Position numbers and translations under genes: made by a program | Source of the DNA: Chondrosia reniformis | Taxonomy: Eukaryota; Porifera; Demospongiae; Chondrillida; Chondrillidae | Length of the DNA stretch: 64,000 nucleotides | Reading direction: 5' to 3' | NCBI GenBank assembly: GCA_947172415.1 | Contig: OX359197.1 | Coordinates: 2,976,001-3,040,000 of the forward strand | Shown: piece after piece, positions 12,036 to 22,991 of the stretch | Position numbering within the stretch: the stretch's first letter is position 1 | How the letters are laid out: each line of letters opens with the position of its first letter | The notes under the pieces: model-generated | Told to the model about the DNA's origin: nothing | Seen by the model: the letters and a program-made list of their open reading frames with translations, nothing else | Databases searched by the model: none

Positions 12036-12868
12036 ATTCTTGTATGTTCTAGTTGTATGTACTCAATATAAGTTGTATGTACTAGTTGTATGTACCAGTT
12101 ATATGTAGTAGTTGTATATACTAGTTGTGTGTAATTGTTATATATACTAGTTATATTTCCTAGTTGCAAGTACTAGTTGTTTGTACAAGTTGGATGTACT
12201 AGTTGTATGTACTAGTTGGATGTCCTAGTTGTATGTACTAGGTGGATGTACTAGTTGAAGGTATTAGTTGTATGTACTAGTTGTAGGTTCTAGTATTAGC
12301 TATACTAGGTACTAGGTAGAAACTAGTTGTATGTAGTAGTTGTGTGTACTAGTTGTATGAACTATTTGATAGTATTAGTTGTATGTACTAGTTGTACGTA
12401 CTATTTACATATACTAGTTATATGTGTATGTACTAGTTGTATGTAGTAGTTGTGTGTACTAATTATATGTACTAGTTGCATGTACTAGTTGTATGTTCTG
12501 GTTGTATATACTAGTTGTAGGTACAAGTACTAGTTATACCAGGTACTAGGTGGGTACTAGTTGTATGTACTAGATACTAGTTTTATGTACTAGCTGTGTG
12601 TATTAGTTATATGTACTAGTTGTATGTACTAGTTGTATGTACTAACTGTGTGTACTAGTTGTATGTACTAACTGTATGTCCTAGTTGTATGTACTAGTTG
12701 TAGGTTGTAGTACTAGTTATACCAGGTACTAGGCAGGTATTAGCTAGTTGGATGAACTAGTTGTATGTACTAGGTGTAGTTTCTAGTTCTAGTTATACCA
12801 GGTACTAGGCAGGTTTTTATTATTTGTACTAGTTGTATGAACTAGTTGTATGTGCTAGTTGTATAGGC
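12036..12868 (-). repeat. 13-bp satellite, reverse orientation (block 5)
   Basis: Array of TTGTATGTACTAG, with the recurring variant phrase 'agttataccaggtactagg' (near 12531, 12715 and 12796) marking an internal higher-order repeat. No gene is seen. Confidence 0.92.
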
Positions 12869-12913
12869 TGGTCTAACTAAGTTCTAAGTGTAAGTCTATG
12901 TCTATGTCTTCAG

Positions 12914-13340
12914 TTGTTTCGCCTTTTCAGGGGCACTTGCAGGATTCCGTCCGTATGCTGTCGATGTAACATCAGTGAACGCTGCAAGAATTGCTCATGC
13001 AAGAAGTCGAACAGTGATTGCGGGAACTGTTTGCCGTCTCGCCAGGGTCACTGCACCAACACTGGGGATCAACGGCTTATGCCCACTGTCATGACAAAGT
13101 CTCTCCCAGCTGCAGCAGCAACAACAAGCCACCGGATGACAATGGATGAGAACCGATCACTCAGACACAATGGAGCAACGCCTCTTCCCCATATGACAAT
13201 CGTGAACGAGACTTTGACACCTAGCGTCAATGCCAAAGATAGCGCCTCAGGTATTGAAGACCTTCCCTGCTTTCAGCCTACATCAGCCCCCAACTTTCAA
13301 TGGGGAGACAAGAATGGAGAGGCATTTTCGCAATTCATCA
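12914..13340 (+). pseudogene. Cys-rich N-terminal region of the RT element
   Basis: A reading frame of about 142 codons with a dense cysteine cluster at residues 9-47: C-x5-CCRC-x5-RC-x2-C-x-C-x6-DC-x2-C-x6-HC. This suggests a zinc-binding module. It is followed by a low-complexity Ala/Thr-rich linker. The frame breaks near 13300-13340 where a second frame takes over (residues WGRQEW.. / MGRQEW..) and runs to 13588 with text of the form LFKLHSGRAGKLFTHELAPL. Function is not known. In relatives I remember, this cluster sits upstream of the reverse transcriptase of the same element, which agrees with the position here. Confidence 0.55.
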
Positions 13341-13691
13341 ACCAGTGCTAAGTGAGACTGTGCACTGGAAATGCAACCTGTTCAAGTTACATTCAGGAAG
13401 GGCAGGGAAGCTATTCACACATGAACTGGCTCCTCTATTCCATGCCTATGATGATCAGTCAGCCCTCGAAAGTATTGCACTAAGAGCTGCAACGGTGATG
13501 CCTGCCCTTCTCCTTCAAAGCCTCACCAGAAATCCAAGCCAAAGACCATACCTTACTCCTAGAGCCAGCAATGGACTAACGGTGATCTAGATGACCTGAT
13601 GAACAAGGGTTGAACCAACCAACACCAGGCCACCAGAACACACAGAAACCCGAGAGACCCAGGGCAGAATGCTCGCACTTTTGCGAAGCTG

Positions 13692-14770
13692 ATGATGGAG
13701 GGAAAAGTAAGAGTTGCACTTTGCCTAGTTACCAATGACAACAGCAGTGGCCCACTCTGTCTGGACAGTCAGATTGAACCCTGCCACCCCTCCAAACCAG
13801 CAACAGTAATAGAAGTCCTGAGAAAGAAACACCCACCAATAAACCTGGAAAACAATCAGCCATCTTTATACCAGATATGCCTATCACCCAGCCCCACCCA
13901 ATTCTTTTTGAAAGAATAGATGGAGACCTTATTTGCAGCACTGCACTCAAAACAGACGGAGTAGCTGGCCCCTCCGGGCTAGATGCAGCAGCCTGGAAAG
14001 GTTTGTGTAACTCCTTCAAATCTGCATCCACTGATCTCGGTGATGCTGTGGCTGCAACAGCCAGACGGATATGCACAAGCTATGTGGACCCAGTTGGGAT
14101 CTCGGCCCTGGTTGCCTGTCAACTCATCGCCCTGGATAAGAGCCCCGGAGTGAGACCTATTGGCATCGGTGAGACAATACGCCGAATCATAGGCAGATCC
14201 ATTGCAACAACCATCATGACGACATTCAAGCCGCAGCTGGACCATTCCAAGTATTGGCTGGACATTTGTCAGGCTGTGAGGCACCTGAACCCTCAGGTAG
14301 CTTTACAGAACATCACCAATCTCTGCCCTACACTGTCCAAAGTCCTAATCAACATGTACCAGGAAGAAATCCAACTTTTCATAGATGGAAAAACTCTGCT
14401 ATCTCTGGAAGGCACAACCCAAGGAGATCCACTGGCCATGGCAATGTATGCTGTGGCTATCTCTCCACTCATTCCCCACCTTCAAGATGAGGAAGCAAAG
14501 CAAATCTGGTTTGCCGATGATGCAACAGCAGGTGTGGAGCTCACTTGTCTCAGAAAGTGGTGGGATTGCATTGTAGAGCTGGGACCAGACTACGGGTACT
14601 ACCCTAATGCATCCAAGACATGACTCATAGCCAAAGAGAGCAAACTTGAGGAAGCAAGCACCATATTCCAAGAAACAGGGTTAGCCATCACCATGGAAGG
14701 AAAGAGACACTTAGGAGAAGCCCTTGGTAAACATGCATTTGTAGGAAGTTATGTTCAACGGAAGGTAACT
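13692..14770 (+). pseudogene. Reverse transcriptase domain (FADD-type), broken
   Basis: The first frame, 13692-13919 (EGKVRVALCLVTND... IEVLRKKHPP), leads by frameshift into 13877-14623. Recognisable blocks: DGVAGPSGLDAAAWKGLC (fingers), SPGVRPIGIGETIRRIIG, EGTTQGDPLAMAMYAVAIS (the QGDP block) and the catalytic IWFADDATAG. GPDYGYYPNASKT follows; a TGA at 14621-14623 then interrupts, and AKESKLEEAS... GKRHLGEALGKHAFVGSYVQ continues to the PLE2 junction. The catalytic motif A normally found before the 'LCPTLSK' block is not visible: sequence jumps from VRHLNP to QVALQNITN, so a small internal deletion is likely. It is inactive. The family is an RVT_1-type reverse transcriptase; the clade is uncertain. 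Confidence 0.75.
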
Positions 14771-14883
14771 GCCATTTCCACTTCCTGTCATGTCACCCTC
14801 AGCAGGATGAGAAAAACAGGAAGTATGAATATTAAATCATCTCCAGGCTTGATGAAACACAATGCCTTGATCTAAATTCATTC

Positions 14884-16635
14884 TCACCTGACTCTTCTGG
14901 ATCCTGATGGCTTCTTTGACCCTTCTCCTTTGCCAGTGGGTTTCCCTGTCTGTAATCCTGGCCTTGTCCCAAGCAATTGAGTGGCCAGTCTTGAGGGGTG
15001 AACAGCTATACCGTTGTTCACATCCCCCATCCTGACTGCTCGCTTGTGTTCTGCCAATCTCACTTTCAGGGTCCTTCCAGTTTCACCAATGTAGACTGCA
15101 GAACACTCAGAGCAAGGAATTAGGTAAACTACACCCTTGATATCCATAGGTGGTTTTGGCTGTTTTGGGTTGGATAAAACGGTTCTCAGTGATCTCTGTT
15201 TGGAGAAAATGGTTTGGATACCCATTTTCTTACAGCTTTTATCGATCATCTCACTGAGTCCCTTTATATATGGAATAAAGAGTTTGTGTTTACACTCATC
15301 CTCACTCCCCTTAGTCTGCCTTCTCCTGTTGAGCAGTCTATGAGCCTCCCGTTTAGGGTATCCATTAGCTTGAAGTACTCCTTCCAAGTGCTCTTTTTCC
15401 TCTTCCAAGCTACTGGAGTTTGGTCCACAAATCTTTTTGGCTCTGTCTTTGAGACACAGTGTGATACCAGTTTTTACCCTAGGGTGGTGATCAGAGGTAA
15501 AGTGAAGGTACCTGTCTGTGTGTGTTAGTTTCCTATACACAAATGTGTCCAAACTTCCCATGCACTTCTTCACTTGTCCATCCAGGAAAGGTAAGGAACC
15601 ATTGGTCTCCTTCTCCATTGTAAATTAGATGTTGCTATTTCTTCCATTGAGGAACCTCAAGAAGTTCTCCAGCTGCTCTTCACCATGACTCCAGATGACA
15701 AATGTGTCATCCACATATCTCAACCACAACTTAGGCCTTATCACAGCAGCACCAAGGGCTTCTATTTCGAATTCCTCCATGAAGATGTTCGCTACCACCG
15801 GGGAGAGAGGAGATCCCATGGCTGCCCCTTTTTCTGCTCAAAGAACTCATCACTGTACAGGAAGTACGTTGTCCTGAGACAGAGTTCTGTAAGATCCGCA
15901 ATGGTGGATACATCCAAGGGTGTCCATTGTTCCAAGTTGGGGTCCTGCGCGAGTTGTCTCCTAATGATCTGTAGAGATAGATCAATGGGTACTTTTGTAA
16001 ATAGGCTCTTAACAATCGAAACTGATCAACTTATCTTCGGTGTTCACATCCATTCCCCTGATCTTCTTAACGAAGTCATGAGAATTCCGCACAAAGTGAG
16101 AAGTTTTCCCCCACAGTGGTGACAATACCCTTGCCAGATACCTGGAAAGGTTGTAGGTAGGGGAATTAATGGAGGAAACAATTGGTCTCAAGGGTACACT
16201 TGCCTTGTGGATTTTTGGTAATCCATAGAGCTGAGGTGTGGAGCTGTGTTGGTTCTGAACCTTCTTCCTCAGATCAGAGGGGAGTTTGCCTTTTTTCTCA
16301 AGTGACCTTAGAACTTCAGTTACCTTCCGTTCTATTTTCATTGTGGGGTTTCTCTTAATGGCTTGATAACTCGTATCATCCAAGAGTGCCCTTATCTTCT
16401 GGTCATAGTCCTTCCTATCCATAAGGACAGTGGCATTCCCCTTATCTGCTGGAAGAATGATGGTTTCAGGATCAGACCTAAGCTCCTTGATTGCTACTTG
16501 CTGATTTTTGGTCAGGTTAGAGCATGGGGCCTCAGCTTTGGCTAGGCAGTGTTGTACCTCACTTCTGAGTTTCTCACCGTGTGTTCCTGGAAGGGTTTGG
16601 GCCAGAGTCTCAGTTCTGGTGATGATGTAGGTCAC
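14884..16635 (-). pseudogene. PLE2 reverse transcriptase / GIY-YIG endonuclease, broken
   Basis: From the 5' end at 16635: TETLAQTLPGTHGEKLRSEV, IILPADKGNATVLMDRKDYD, YGLPKIHKASVPLRPIVSS, then a frameshift near 16012 (one extra base inside ISFDVKSLF). Next GAAMGSPLSPVVANIFMEEF, LRYVDDTFVIW, a TAG stop after LNGRNSNI (15625-15627), SLPFLDGQVKKCM, and the GIY-YIG core VYLIPCSECSAVYIGETGRT. Near 15000 a lost base shifts the tail (HPSRLATQLLG instead of HSLKTGHSIAWD). YVDD and the nuclease motif are present. It is the same subfamily as PLE3-PLE5, with the same protein block order as PLE1. Confidence 0.92.
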
Positions 16636-16665
16636 ATGACAGGAAGTGGAAATGGCGGGAAAAAT

Positions 16666-16681
16666 CCTCTATAAATAGAGA
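16666..16681 (+). promoter_or_regulatory. TATA-like palindrome upstream of the PLE hammerhead
   Basis: CCTCTATAAATAGAG(G/A), a TATAAATA box inside a 6-bp inverted pair, directly after a GGCGGGAAAA (E2F-like) string. The same module is present at 52926-52941 (minus), 55612-55627 and 57900-57915, and in altered form near 59417. It is probably the internal promoter of the PLE terminal repeat, judged from motif order. Confidence 0.5.
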
Positions 16682-16748
16682 CAATTCTTCCACTCAACCA
16701 TCTGTCACAGAGGAAGACCACCAGGGTCGAAACGTTTGACAAGAATAA
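16682..16748 (+). ncRNA. Decayed hammerhead core in the inverted PLE2 terminus
   Basis: Same layout as the intact PLE copies, but the conserved CUGA is CAGA here (16708-16711), and the distal helix I arm is damaged (AAGAATA for AAGAATTG). Stem II GACC/GGUC and GAAA (16729-16732) remain. It is predicted inactive. Confidence 0.4.
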
Positions 16749-16845
16749 AAAAACCAACTGCGTTTTTAAACGCTCAAAAGTCGAAGGATGTACCATCCCA
16801 AAGATAAGTTCGATGCAGTTATAAGGAATCCTTATTTTATTATAA

Positions 16846-16982
16846 CAAGTACAAACAATTAAAAACAATAGTAAATATAACTAGTACTAGTACATACAAC
16901 TAGTATATACAACTAGAAATTATAGCTAGTACAAACAACTAGTACATACAACTAGTACATACAACTAGCACATATGACTAGT
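16846..16982 (+). repeat. 13-bp satellite, short forward segment (block 6)
   Basis: About 137 bp in the forward orientation between PLE2 and the strand switch at about 16982. It resembles 5300-5420, and as reverse complement it resembles 39891-40010. Confidence 0.85.
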
Positions 16983-19616
16983 ATAGTTGTATGTACTAGC
17001 TGTATGTACTAGTTGTATATACTAGAAATTGTTATATTTACTAATTGGAGGAACTAGTTTTATGTACTAGTTGTAAGTACTAGATATATGTACTAGTTAT
17101 ATTCTCTAGATGTAGGTACTAGGTGTATGTTCTAGTTGTATGTACTAGTTGTGTGAGCTAGTTATATGTACTAGTTGTATGAGCTAGTTGTATGAGCTAG
17201 TTGTATGTACTCATTACTAGTTGCATGTACTAGTTGTATGTACGCATTTTATGAACTAGTTGTATGTAACAGATGTATGTACTAGTTATATTTTCGAATT
17301 GGAGGAACTAGTTGTATATTCAAGTTGTATGTACTAGGAATAGCTATACTTACTAGTTGTAGGTACTAACTGTATGTAATAGTTGTATTTACTAATACAA
17401 CTTATATTCTCTAGTTGTAAGTACTAGGTGTATGTCCTAGTTGTATGTACTAATTGTATGTACTAGTCGTATGTACTAGTTATATGTACTAGTTGTATAT
17501 ACAAGTAATTGTTATATTTACTAATAGTAGGAATTAGTTTTATGTACTAGTTGTAAGTACTAGATATATATACTACTTATAATCTCTAGTTGTAGGTACT
17601 AGGTGTATGTTCTCGTTGTGTGTACTAGTTGTATGAACTAGTTGTATGTACTAGTTGTATGAACTAGTTGTATGCACTCGTTACTAGTTGTGTGTAATAG
17701 TCCTAGTTGTATGTACTAGTTGTATGTACGAGTTTTATGAACTAGTTGTATGTAACAGATGTATGTACTAGTTATATTTACGAATTGTAGGAACTAGTTG
17801 TATATTCTGGTTGTATGTACAACGAATAGCTATATTTACTAGTTGTATGTATTAAGTGTATGTAATAGTTGCATATACTAATACAACCTATATTCTCTAG
17901 GTGTAGGTACAAGGCATATGTTCTAGTTGTATATACTAGTTGTATGTACTAATTATATTTCCTAATTGTAGGAACTATATAGCTGTATATTCTAGATGCA
18001 TGTACTACGAATAGTTATATTTACTAGTTGCATGTACTGGCTGTTAGTAATAGTTGAATTTACTAATACAATTTATATTCTCTATGTGTAGGTACTAGGC
18101 GTATGATCTAGTTGTATGTAATATTTGTATGTATTAATTGTATGTACTCATTATTAGGATTATGCCCAGTATTGGTTGTATGTTCTAGTTTTATTAACAA
18201 GTTGTATGTAGCAGTTGTAAATACTACTTGTATGTACTAATTGTATGTACTAGTTGTATGTACTAGTTGTATGTACTATTTGTATCTACTAGTTCTATGT
18301 ATTAGAAGTATGAAATAGTTGTATGTAATAGTTGTGTGTACTAGTTGAACATACTAGTTGTATGTACAAGTTGTATGTACTAGTTCTATGTATTAGTTGA
18401 ATGTATTTGTTACTACTTGTATGTACTGGTTGTATGTTCTAGTTGTATGTACTAGTTGTATATACTAGTTGTATATACTAGTTGTATGTACTAGTTGTAT
18501 ATGCTAGTTCTATGTACTAGTTGTATATACTCGTTATTAGTTTTATGTACAAGTTTTTTGTATTAATTGTGTTAACTAGTTTTCTGTACTAGTTGTATGA
18601 ACTAGTTGTAGCTACTCGTTATTAGTTGTATGTAATAGTTGTATGTCCTAGATGTATGTACTAGTTGTATGTACTAGTTTTATGTACTAGATGTGTGTAC
18701 TAGTTATATTTACTAGTTCTATGTACTAGTTGTATGTACTAATTGTGTGTACTTGTTGTATGTACTAGTTGTATGTACTAGTTACTAATTGTATGTGCTA
18801 GTAGTATGTGCTAGTTGCATGTACTAGTTTAATGTACTAGGTGTATGTACTAGTTATATTTACTAGTTGTAGGAACTAGTTGTATATTCTAGTTGTATGT
18901 ACTAGTTGTATGTACTAGTTGTGTGTACTTGTTGTGTGTACTAGTTGTATGTACTAGTTACTAGTTGTATGTACTAGTTATAGGTACTAGTTGTATGTAA
19001 TAATTCCAGTTATATTCACTACTACTAGGTACTGGTAGTATATACTAATTGTATGTACTCGTTACTAGTCGTATGTACAAGTTGTGTGTACTAGGTGTAT
19101 GTATTAGTTGTATGCAATCGTTACAATGATTATATATTGGTTGTATGTTCTAGTTGTGTGTACTAGTTGTATGCAGTAATTATATATACTAGTTGTATGT
19201 ACTAGTTGTATGTACTAGTACTGGTTATATTTAGAAGTTGTAAGTATTAGTTGTATGTCTTAATTTTGTGTTCTAGTTGTATGTGGTAGTTATATGGACT
19301 ATTTGTATTTACAACTTGTATGTACTAGTAATAGTTATATTAACTCGTTTGTTGTATTAGTTGTATGTACTAGTTGTAGGTAGTAGTTGTATGAACCAGT
19401 TGTGTGTACTAGTTGTGTGTACTAGTCGAATGTACTAGATGTATGTACTAGTTCTATGTACTAGAGGTATGTTCCAGATGTGAGGAGTAGTTGTATGTAC
19501 ATGTTGTATATACTAGTTGTATGTACTAGTCCTATGTACCAGTTGAATGTACTAGTTGATGTAGTAGTTGTATGCAGTAATTATTTATACTAGTTGTACG
19601 TACTAGTTGTCTAGTT
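16983..19616 (-). repeat. 13-bp satellite, reverse orientation (block 7); left palindrome arm
   Basis: TTGTATGTACTAG array that starts at a spacerless strand switch (…atatgactag|tatagttgtatg…). It is the reverse complement of 37.1-39.64 kb. Diagnostic non-monomer phrases match: 'gcccagtattggttgtatg' at about 18166 pairs with 38405-38425, and 'gcaatcgttacaatgattat' at about 19105 pairs with 37460-37485. Confidence 0.92.
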
Positions 19617-19776
19617 AGGCTGTCTGACCCAGTGGAGAAGAAGATGAAAGAAGGGAAAAGAAGGAAGAAAAGACTCCTGTATCTTTATCTAAAGCTCTCT
19701 TTAGGTTTACTTCTGCTATTGGCTCTTTTTACAGAATAGGCATATAGCATGTGGGAAAATGGTATATTAGATTTTT
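19617..19776 (+). mobile_element. 5'-truncated copy of the 3564-4170 repeat
   Basis: Matches the last 190 bp or so of the repeat at 3564-4170, from GGCTG.CTGACCCAGTGGAG through the GA tract to TTAGATTTTT. The GA tract is shorter here. Shared 3' end with a variable 5' end suggests insertion by reverse transcription, or decay of one end. Confidence 0.75.
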
Positions 19777-20360
19777 CTTGTATGTACTAGTTACTAGATA
19801 TGTGGTCTAGTTGTATGTACTAGTTGTATGTTCCAGTTTTTTATACTAGTTGTATGTACTAGTTGTAGGTACTAGTTGTATGAACTAGTTGTGAGTCCTA
19901 GTTGAATGTACTAGATGTATGTACTAGTTCTATGTACTAGAGGTATGTTCCAGATTTTAGGAGTAGTTGTATGTATATGTTGTATGTACTAGTTGTATGT
20001 ACTAGTCCTATGTACTAGTTGAATGTATTAGTTGTAGGTAGTAGTTGTATTTACTAGTTACTAGATATATGGTCTAGTTGTATGTACTAGTTGTATGTTG
20101 CTGTTTTATATACTAGTTGTATGTACTAGTTGTAGGTACTACTTATATGTACTAGTTGTATGTAGTAATTGTAAGTACTAGTTACTAGTTGTATGGCCTA
20201 CTTGTATGTACTAGTTGTATGTACTTGTTGTATGTACTAGGAGAATGTACTATTTTTATGAACAGGTAGTATGGAGAGGTCGTATGTACTTGTTGTATAC
20301 ACTAGTTGTAGGTACTCGTTGCTGGTTGTATGTACAAGTTGTATTTGCTAGTTGTGTGTA
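19777..20360 (-). repeat. 13-bp satellite, reverse orientation (block 8)
   Basis: TTGTATGTACTAG array. It contains a second copy of the phrase at 19468-19590, about 480 bp later (19950-20060). The partner arm near 37.05-37.2 kb has it once, so a higher-order unit was gained or lost after the inverted duplication. Confidence 0.9.
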
Positions 20361-21099
20361 TCAGAGAGTACGGTAGTACTCTCTATGTAGGGATGGTACG
20401 GGTTGTTTCGTTTTCCCCATACACTGGTATAGGAGCGAAATTCCGAATTAGGCCGAAAATCGCCAAAACGAGACTATGTAGAGTTAAATATAGAACAGCC
20501 ATGCTATAAATTGGCCTTGAAGGCAAGGGACCGTGTATCGTTGGCAAATGAACGAACTTTGCCATTTTCGTTTTCTTCTTCTTCATCTTCTTCATCTTCG
20601 TCGCCCGCTCTAACTAAAAAATGAAATAAGCCTTCGGACTACTTCTTTATCGAAATTACTCTAAATTTTCCGAACTGTATTCTTTTGTAGAAACGAGAGC
20701 GATAACGCTATTATTGAGTATGACAGTTTTCATGGCTCAAAGAGTCAAGACCTCAATAAATTCGCCATTTTAATGACGTCATAATCAGTCGAAGATTGCG
20801 AAACCAAAGTGGTTTAAAATACAACGAATTCCTAGCTTATGCTCCATAAAAGGTACAGAAACTAGAGAACAATAAAAATTTTCTACAAAAATAGTGAAGA
20901 TGTAGGGATGGCACAAAAAGCATAGAAACAAGAAAGGGATGTTACACAGTGAAGCATTAGCTATGCATGAATCCTACAAGCAAGGGTGTTGTATGATTCG
21001 TGCATAAATAGCTAATGCTTCACTGCATAACATCCCTTTCTTGTTTCTATGCTTTTTGTGCCATGCCTACATTGGTAGAAAATTTTTATTGTTCTCTAG
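20361..21099 (+). mobile_element. Helitron-like non-autonomous element, copy 1
   Basis: A 739-bp insert with ends TC...CTAG between a host A and T. Its empty site survives in the palindrome partner at 36742/36743, where the satellite reads gtgtgta|ttagtt without interruption, so there is no target duplication. It starts with a 9-bp hairpin (AGAGAGTAC ggta GTACTCTCT, 20363-20384) and ends in a long imperfect palindrome (20862-21099). In the interior are a (CTT/CAT)n tract at about 20570-20603 and a TGACGTCA box (20774-20781). It has no transposase; the frame crossing 20383-20595 is not a gene. Standard Helitrons have a short hairpin about 10 nt before CTRR, so the very long terminal palindrome is atypical; a foldback element is the alternative. 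Confidence 0.7.
20862..21099. repeat. Long terminal inverted repeat (hairpin) of Helitron-like copy 1
   Basis: Left arm CTAGAGAACAATAAAAATTT... and right arm ...AAATTTTTATTGTTCTCTAG. The stem runs through AGCATAGAAACAAGAAAGGG and its complement to a small loop around 20975-20990. The right arm lacks about 13 bp present on the left (cttcactattttt), which marks decay relative to copy 2. Confidence 0.85.
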
Positions 21100-22991
21100 T
21101 TAGTTATATATAGTAGTTACTAGTTGTATGTACATATTGTATGAACTAATTGTGTGTACTAGTTGTATGTACTAGATGTTGGTGCTAGTTGTATGTACTA
21201 CTTATATGTACTAGTTGTATGTACTGGCTGTATGTACTAGTAACTAGTTTTATGGTCTAGTTGTATTTACTGGCTGTATGTTCTAGTTGTATGTAGTGCT
21301 AGTAAGTTCTAGTTCTGCATAGTAGTTGTATGTACTACTTCTATGTACTAGTTGTAATTACTAGTTATATGTACCAGGTATAGGAACTAGTTGAATGTTT
21401 TAGTTGTATGAACTAGTTCTATGTATTCGTTAGTAGTTGTATGTGCTAGTTTTGTGTCCTAGTTGTATGTATATACTAGTTGTATGTACTAGTACTAGTT
21501 AAAATTACTAGTGTTAGATACTAGTTGTATGTAGTAGTTTTATGTACTAGTGCTCGTTATATTTACTAGTTGTAGTAATAAGTTGAATGTACTATTTGTA
21601 TGAACTCTTTGTTTTCTACTGGTACTAGTTATATTTACTAGTTGTGGGTACTAGTGGTATGTAATAGTTGTGAGTACTAGATGTATATACTAGTAATTAT
21701 ATAGTTATATGTACCAGCGGTATGTATTAGTTTTATATACTAGTTCTTTGTACTAATTGTATGTGCTAGTTGTATGTACGTGTATTTTAATTGTATGTAC
21801 AAGTTGTATATACTATATATTTGTATGTTTAAGTTCTAGGTAGTAGTTGTAGGTTTTAGTTGTATGTACTAGTTGTATGTACTAGTTTTATGTACTAGTT
21901 GTATGTAGTAGTTCTAGGTAGTAGTTGTATGTACTAGTTGTGTGTTCTAACTGTATGTACTAGTTGTAAGTTCTAGTTGTTTGTACTAATTGTGGGTACT
22001 AGTTGTATGTGCTAGTTACAAGTTGTATGTACTAGTTTTATGTTCTAATTGCATGGACTAATGATTGTTATATTTACTAGTTGTAGACCTAGTTGTATGA
22101 ACTAGTTCTATGTACTAGTTATATGTACTGGTTGTAATACTAGTTTAATGTACTAGTTGTAGACCTAGTTATATGAACTAGTTCTATGTACTAGTTATAT
22201 GTACTAGTTGTAATACTAGCTTAATGTACTAGTTGTATATACTAGTTATATAGAATAGTTGTATGTACTAGATGTGTGTAACAATTCTTTGCACTAGTTC
22301 TATGTACTAGTAATAGTACTAGTTGCATATACCAATGGTATGTACTAGTTGTTTGGATTCGTTGTATGGACTAGTTGAATGTACAAGTTCTTTGTACTTG
22401 TTGTAGTACTACTTTAATGAATTAGTTGAATGTTCTAGTGGTATGAACTGCTTGTATGTACTAGTTCTATGAACTAATTCTAAGTACTAGTTGTAGGGCT
22501 AGGTATATGTACTAGTTGTATTTACTAGTTGTTTCTACTAGTTGTATGTACTAGCTCTATGGACTGGTTGTGTGTAGTAGTTGTATGTGCTACTTACTAG
22601 TTGTATGTACCAGTTTAAAGTACTAATTGTATGTACTAGGAATGGTCATATTTACTAGTTTTAGGTCCTAATTGTATGTACTAGTTGTATGTAGTAGTTA
22701 TATGTGCTTGTTGTATGTAGTAAATGTACTAGTTGTAATACTAGTTTAATAAACTATTTGTATATACTAGTTGTATGGACTACTTCTATGTGTATGTACT
22801 AGTTATATTTAATAGTTGAAAATACCAATTATAAGTACTAGTTAAATGTACTAGTTCTACGTACTAGTTGTGTGTACCAGTTGTGTGTACTAGTTGTATG
22901 TATTAGATGTAAGTACTACTTGTATGTACTAGTTAAATGTACTAGTTACAGTACCAGTTTAATGTACTACTTGCCTGTATTAGTCGCATTT
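21100..22991 (-). repeat. 13-bp satellite, reverse orientation (block 9), flank of R1
   Basis: TTGTATGTACTAG array. 22600-22991 is nearly identical, as reverse complement, to 35035-35430. 22036-22490 matches 56905-57300 in direct orientation. It is part of the duplicated R1 locus. Confidence 0.92.

Larger units (their letters stand above)
12869..14771 (+). mobile_element. Reverse-transcriptase element of uncertain class, truncated by PLE2
   Basis: Coding-like block with an N-terminal cysteine cluster and a C-terminal reverse transcriptase of a kind common in cnidarian and sponge genomes. It starts after satellite at about 12869. It stops abruptly in the middle of the post-catalytic region at about 14771, where the reversed 3' end of PLE2 begins. 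No terminal repeats or tail are visible, so I cannot place it in a named clade. The coding remains are listed separately. Confidence 0.65.
14772..16845 (-). mobile_element. Penelope-like retroelement copy PLE2 with inverted terminal segment
   Basis: The coding strand is minus (14884-16635). At the left edge lies the start of the element's 3' region, truncated right after the CCATTTCCACTTCCTGTCATG block. At the right edge (16630-16845) the same 3' terminal region reappears in the opposite orientation and complete, from CATGACAGGAAGTGG through the TATA-like box, the hammerhead relic and the last 35 bp to TTATTATA. The two edges therefore share an inverted repeat of about 26 bp (14770-14796 with 16631-16656). 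Inverted pseudo-LTR pieces of this kind are known for Penelope. The right flank is forward satellite; the left flank is the RT element. Confidence 0.85.

Noticed and set aside
11831..12169. Overlapping frames of 73 and 83 codons on both strands
   Set aside because: One is translated satellite (poly-Tyr/Thr/Gln), the other crosses the spacer with no recognisable domain.
20383..20595. 70-codon minus-strand frame
   Set aside because: Initiates in the simple (CTT/CAT)n tract and crosses non-coding element sequence; not conserved in copy 2.
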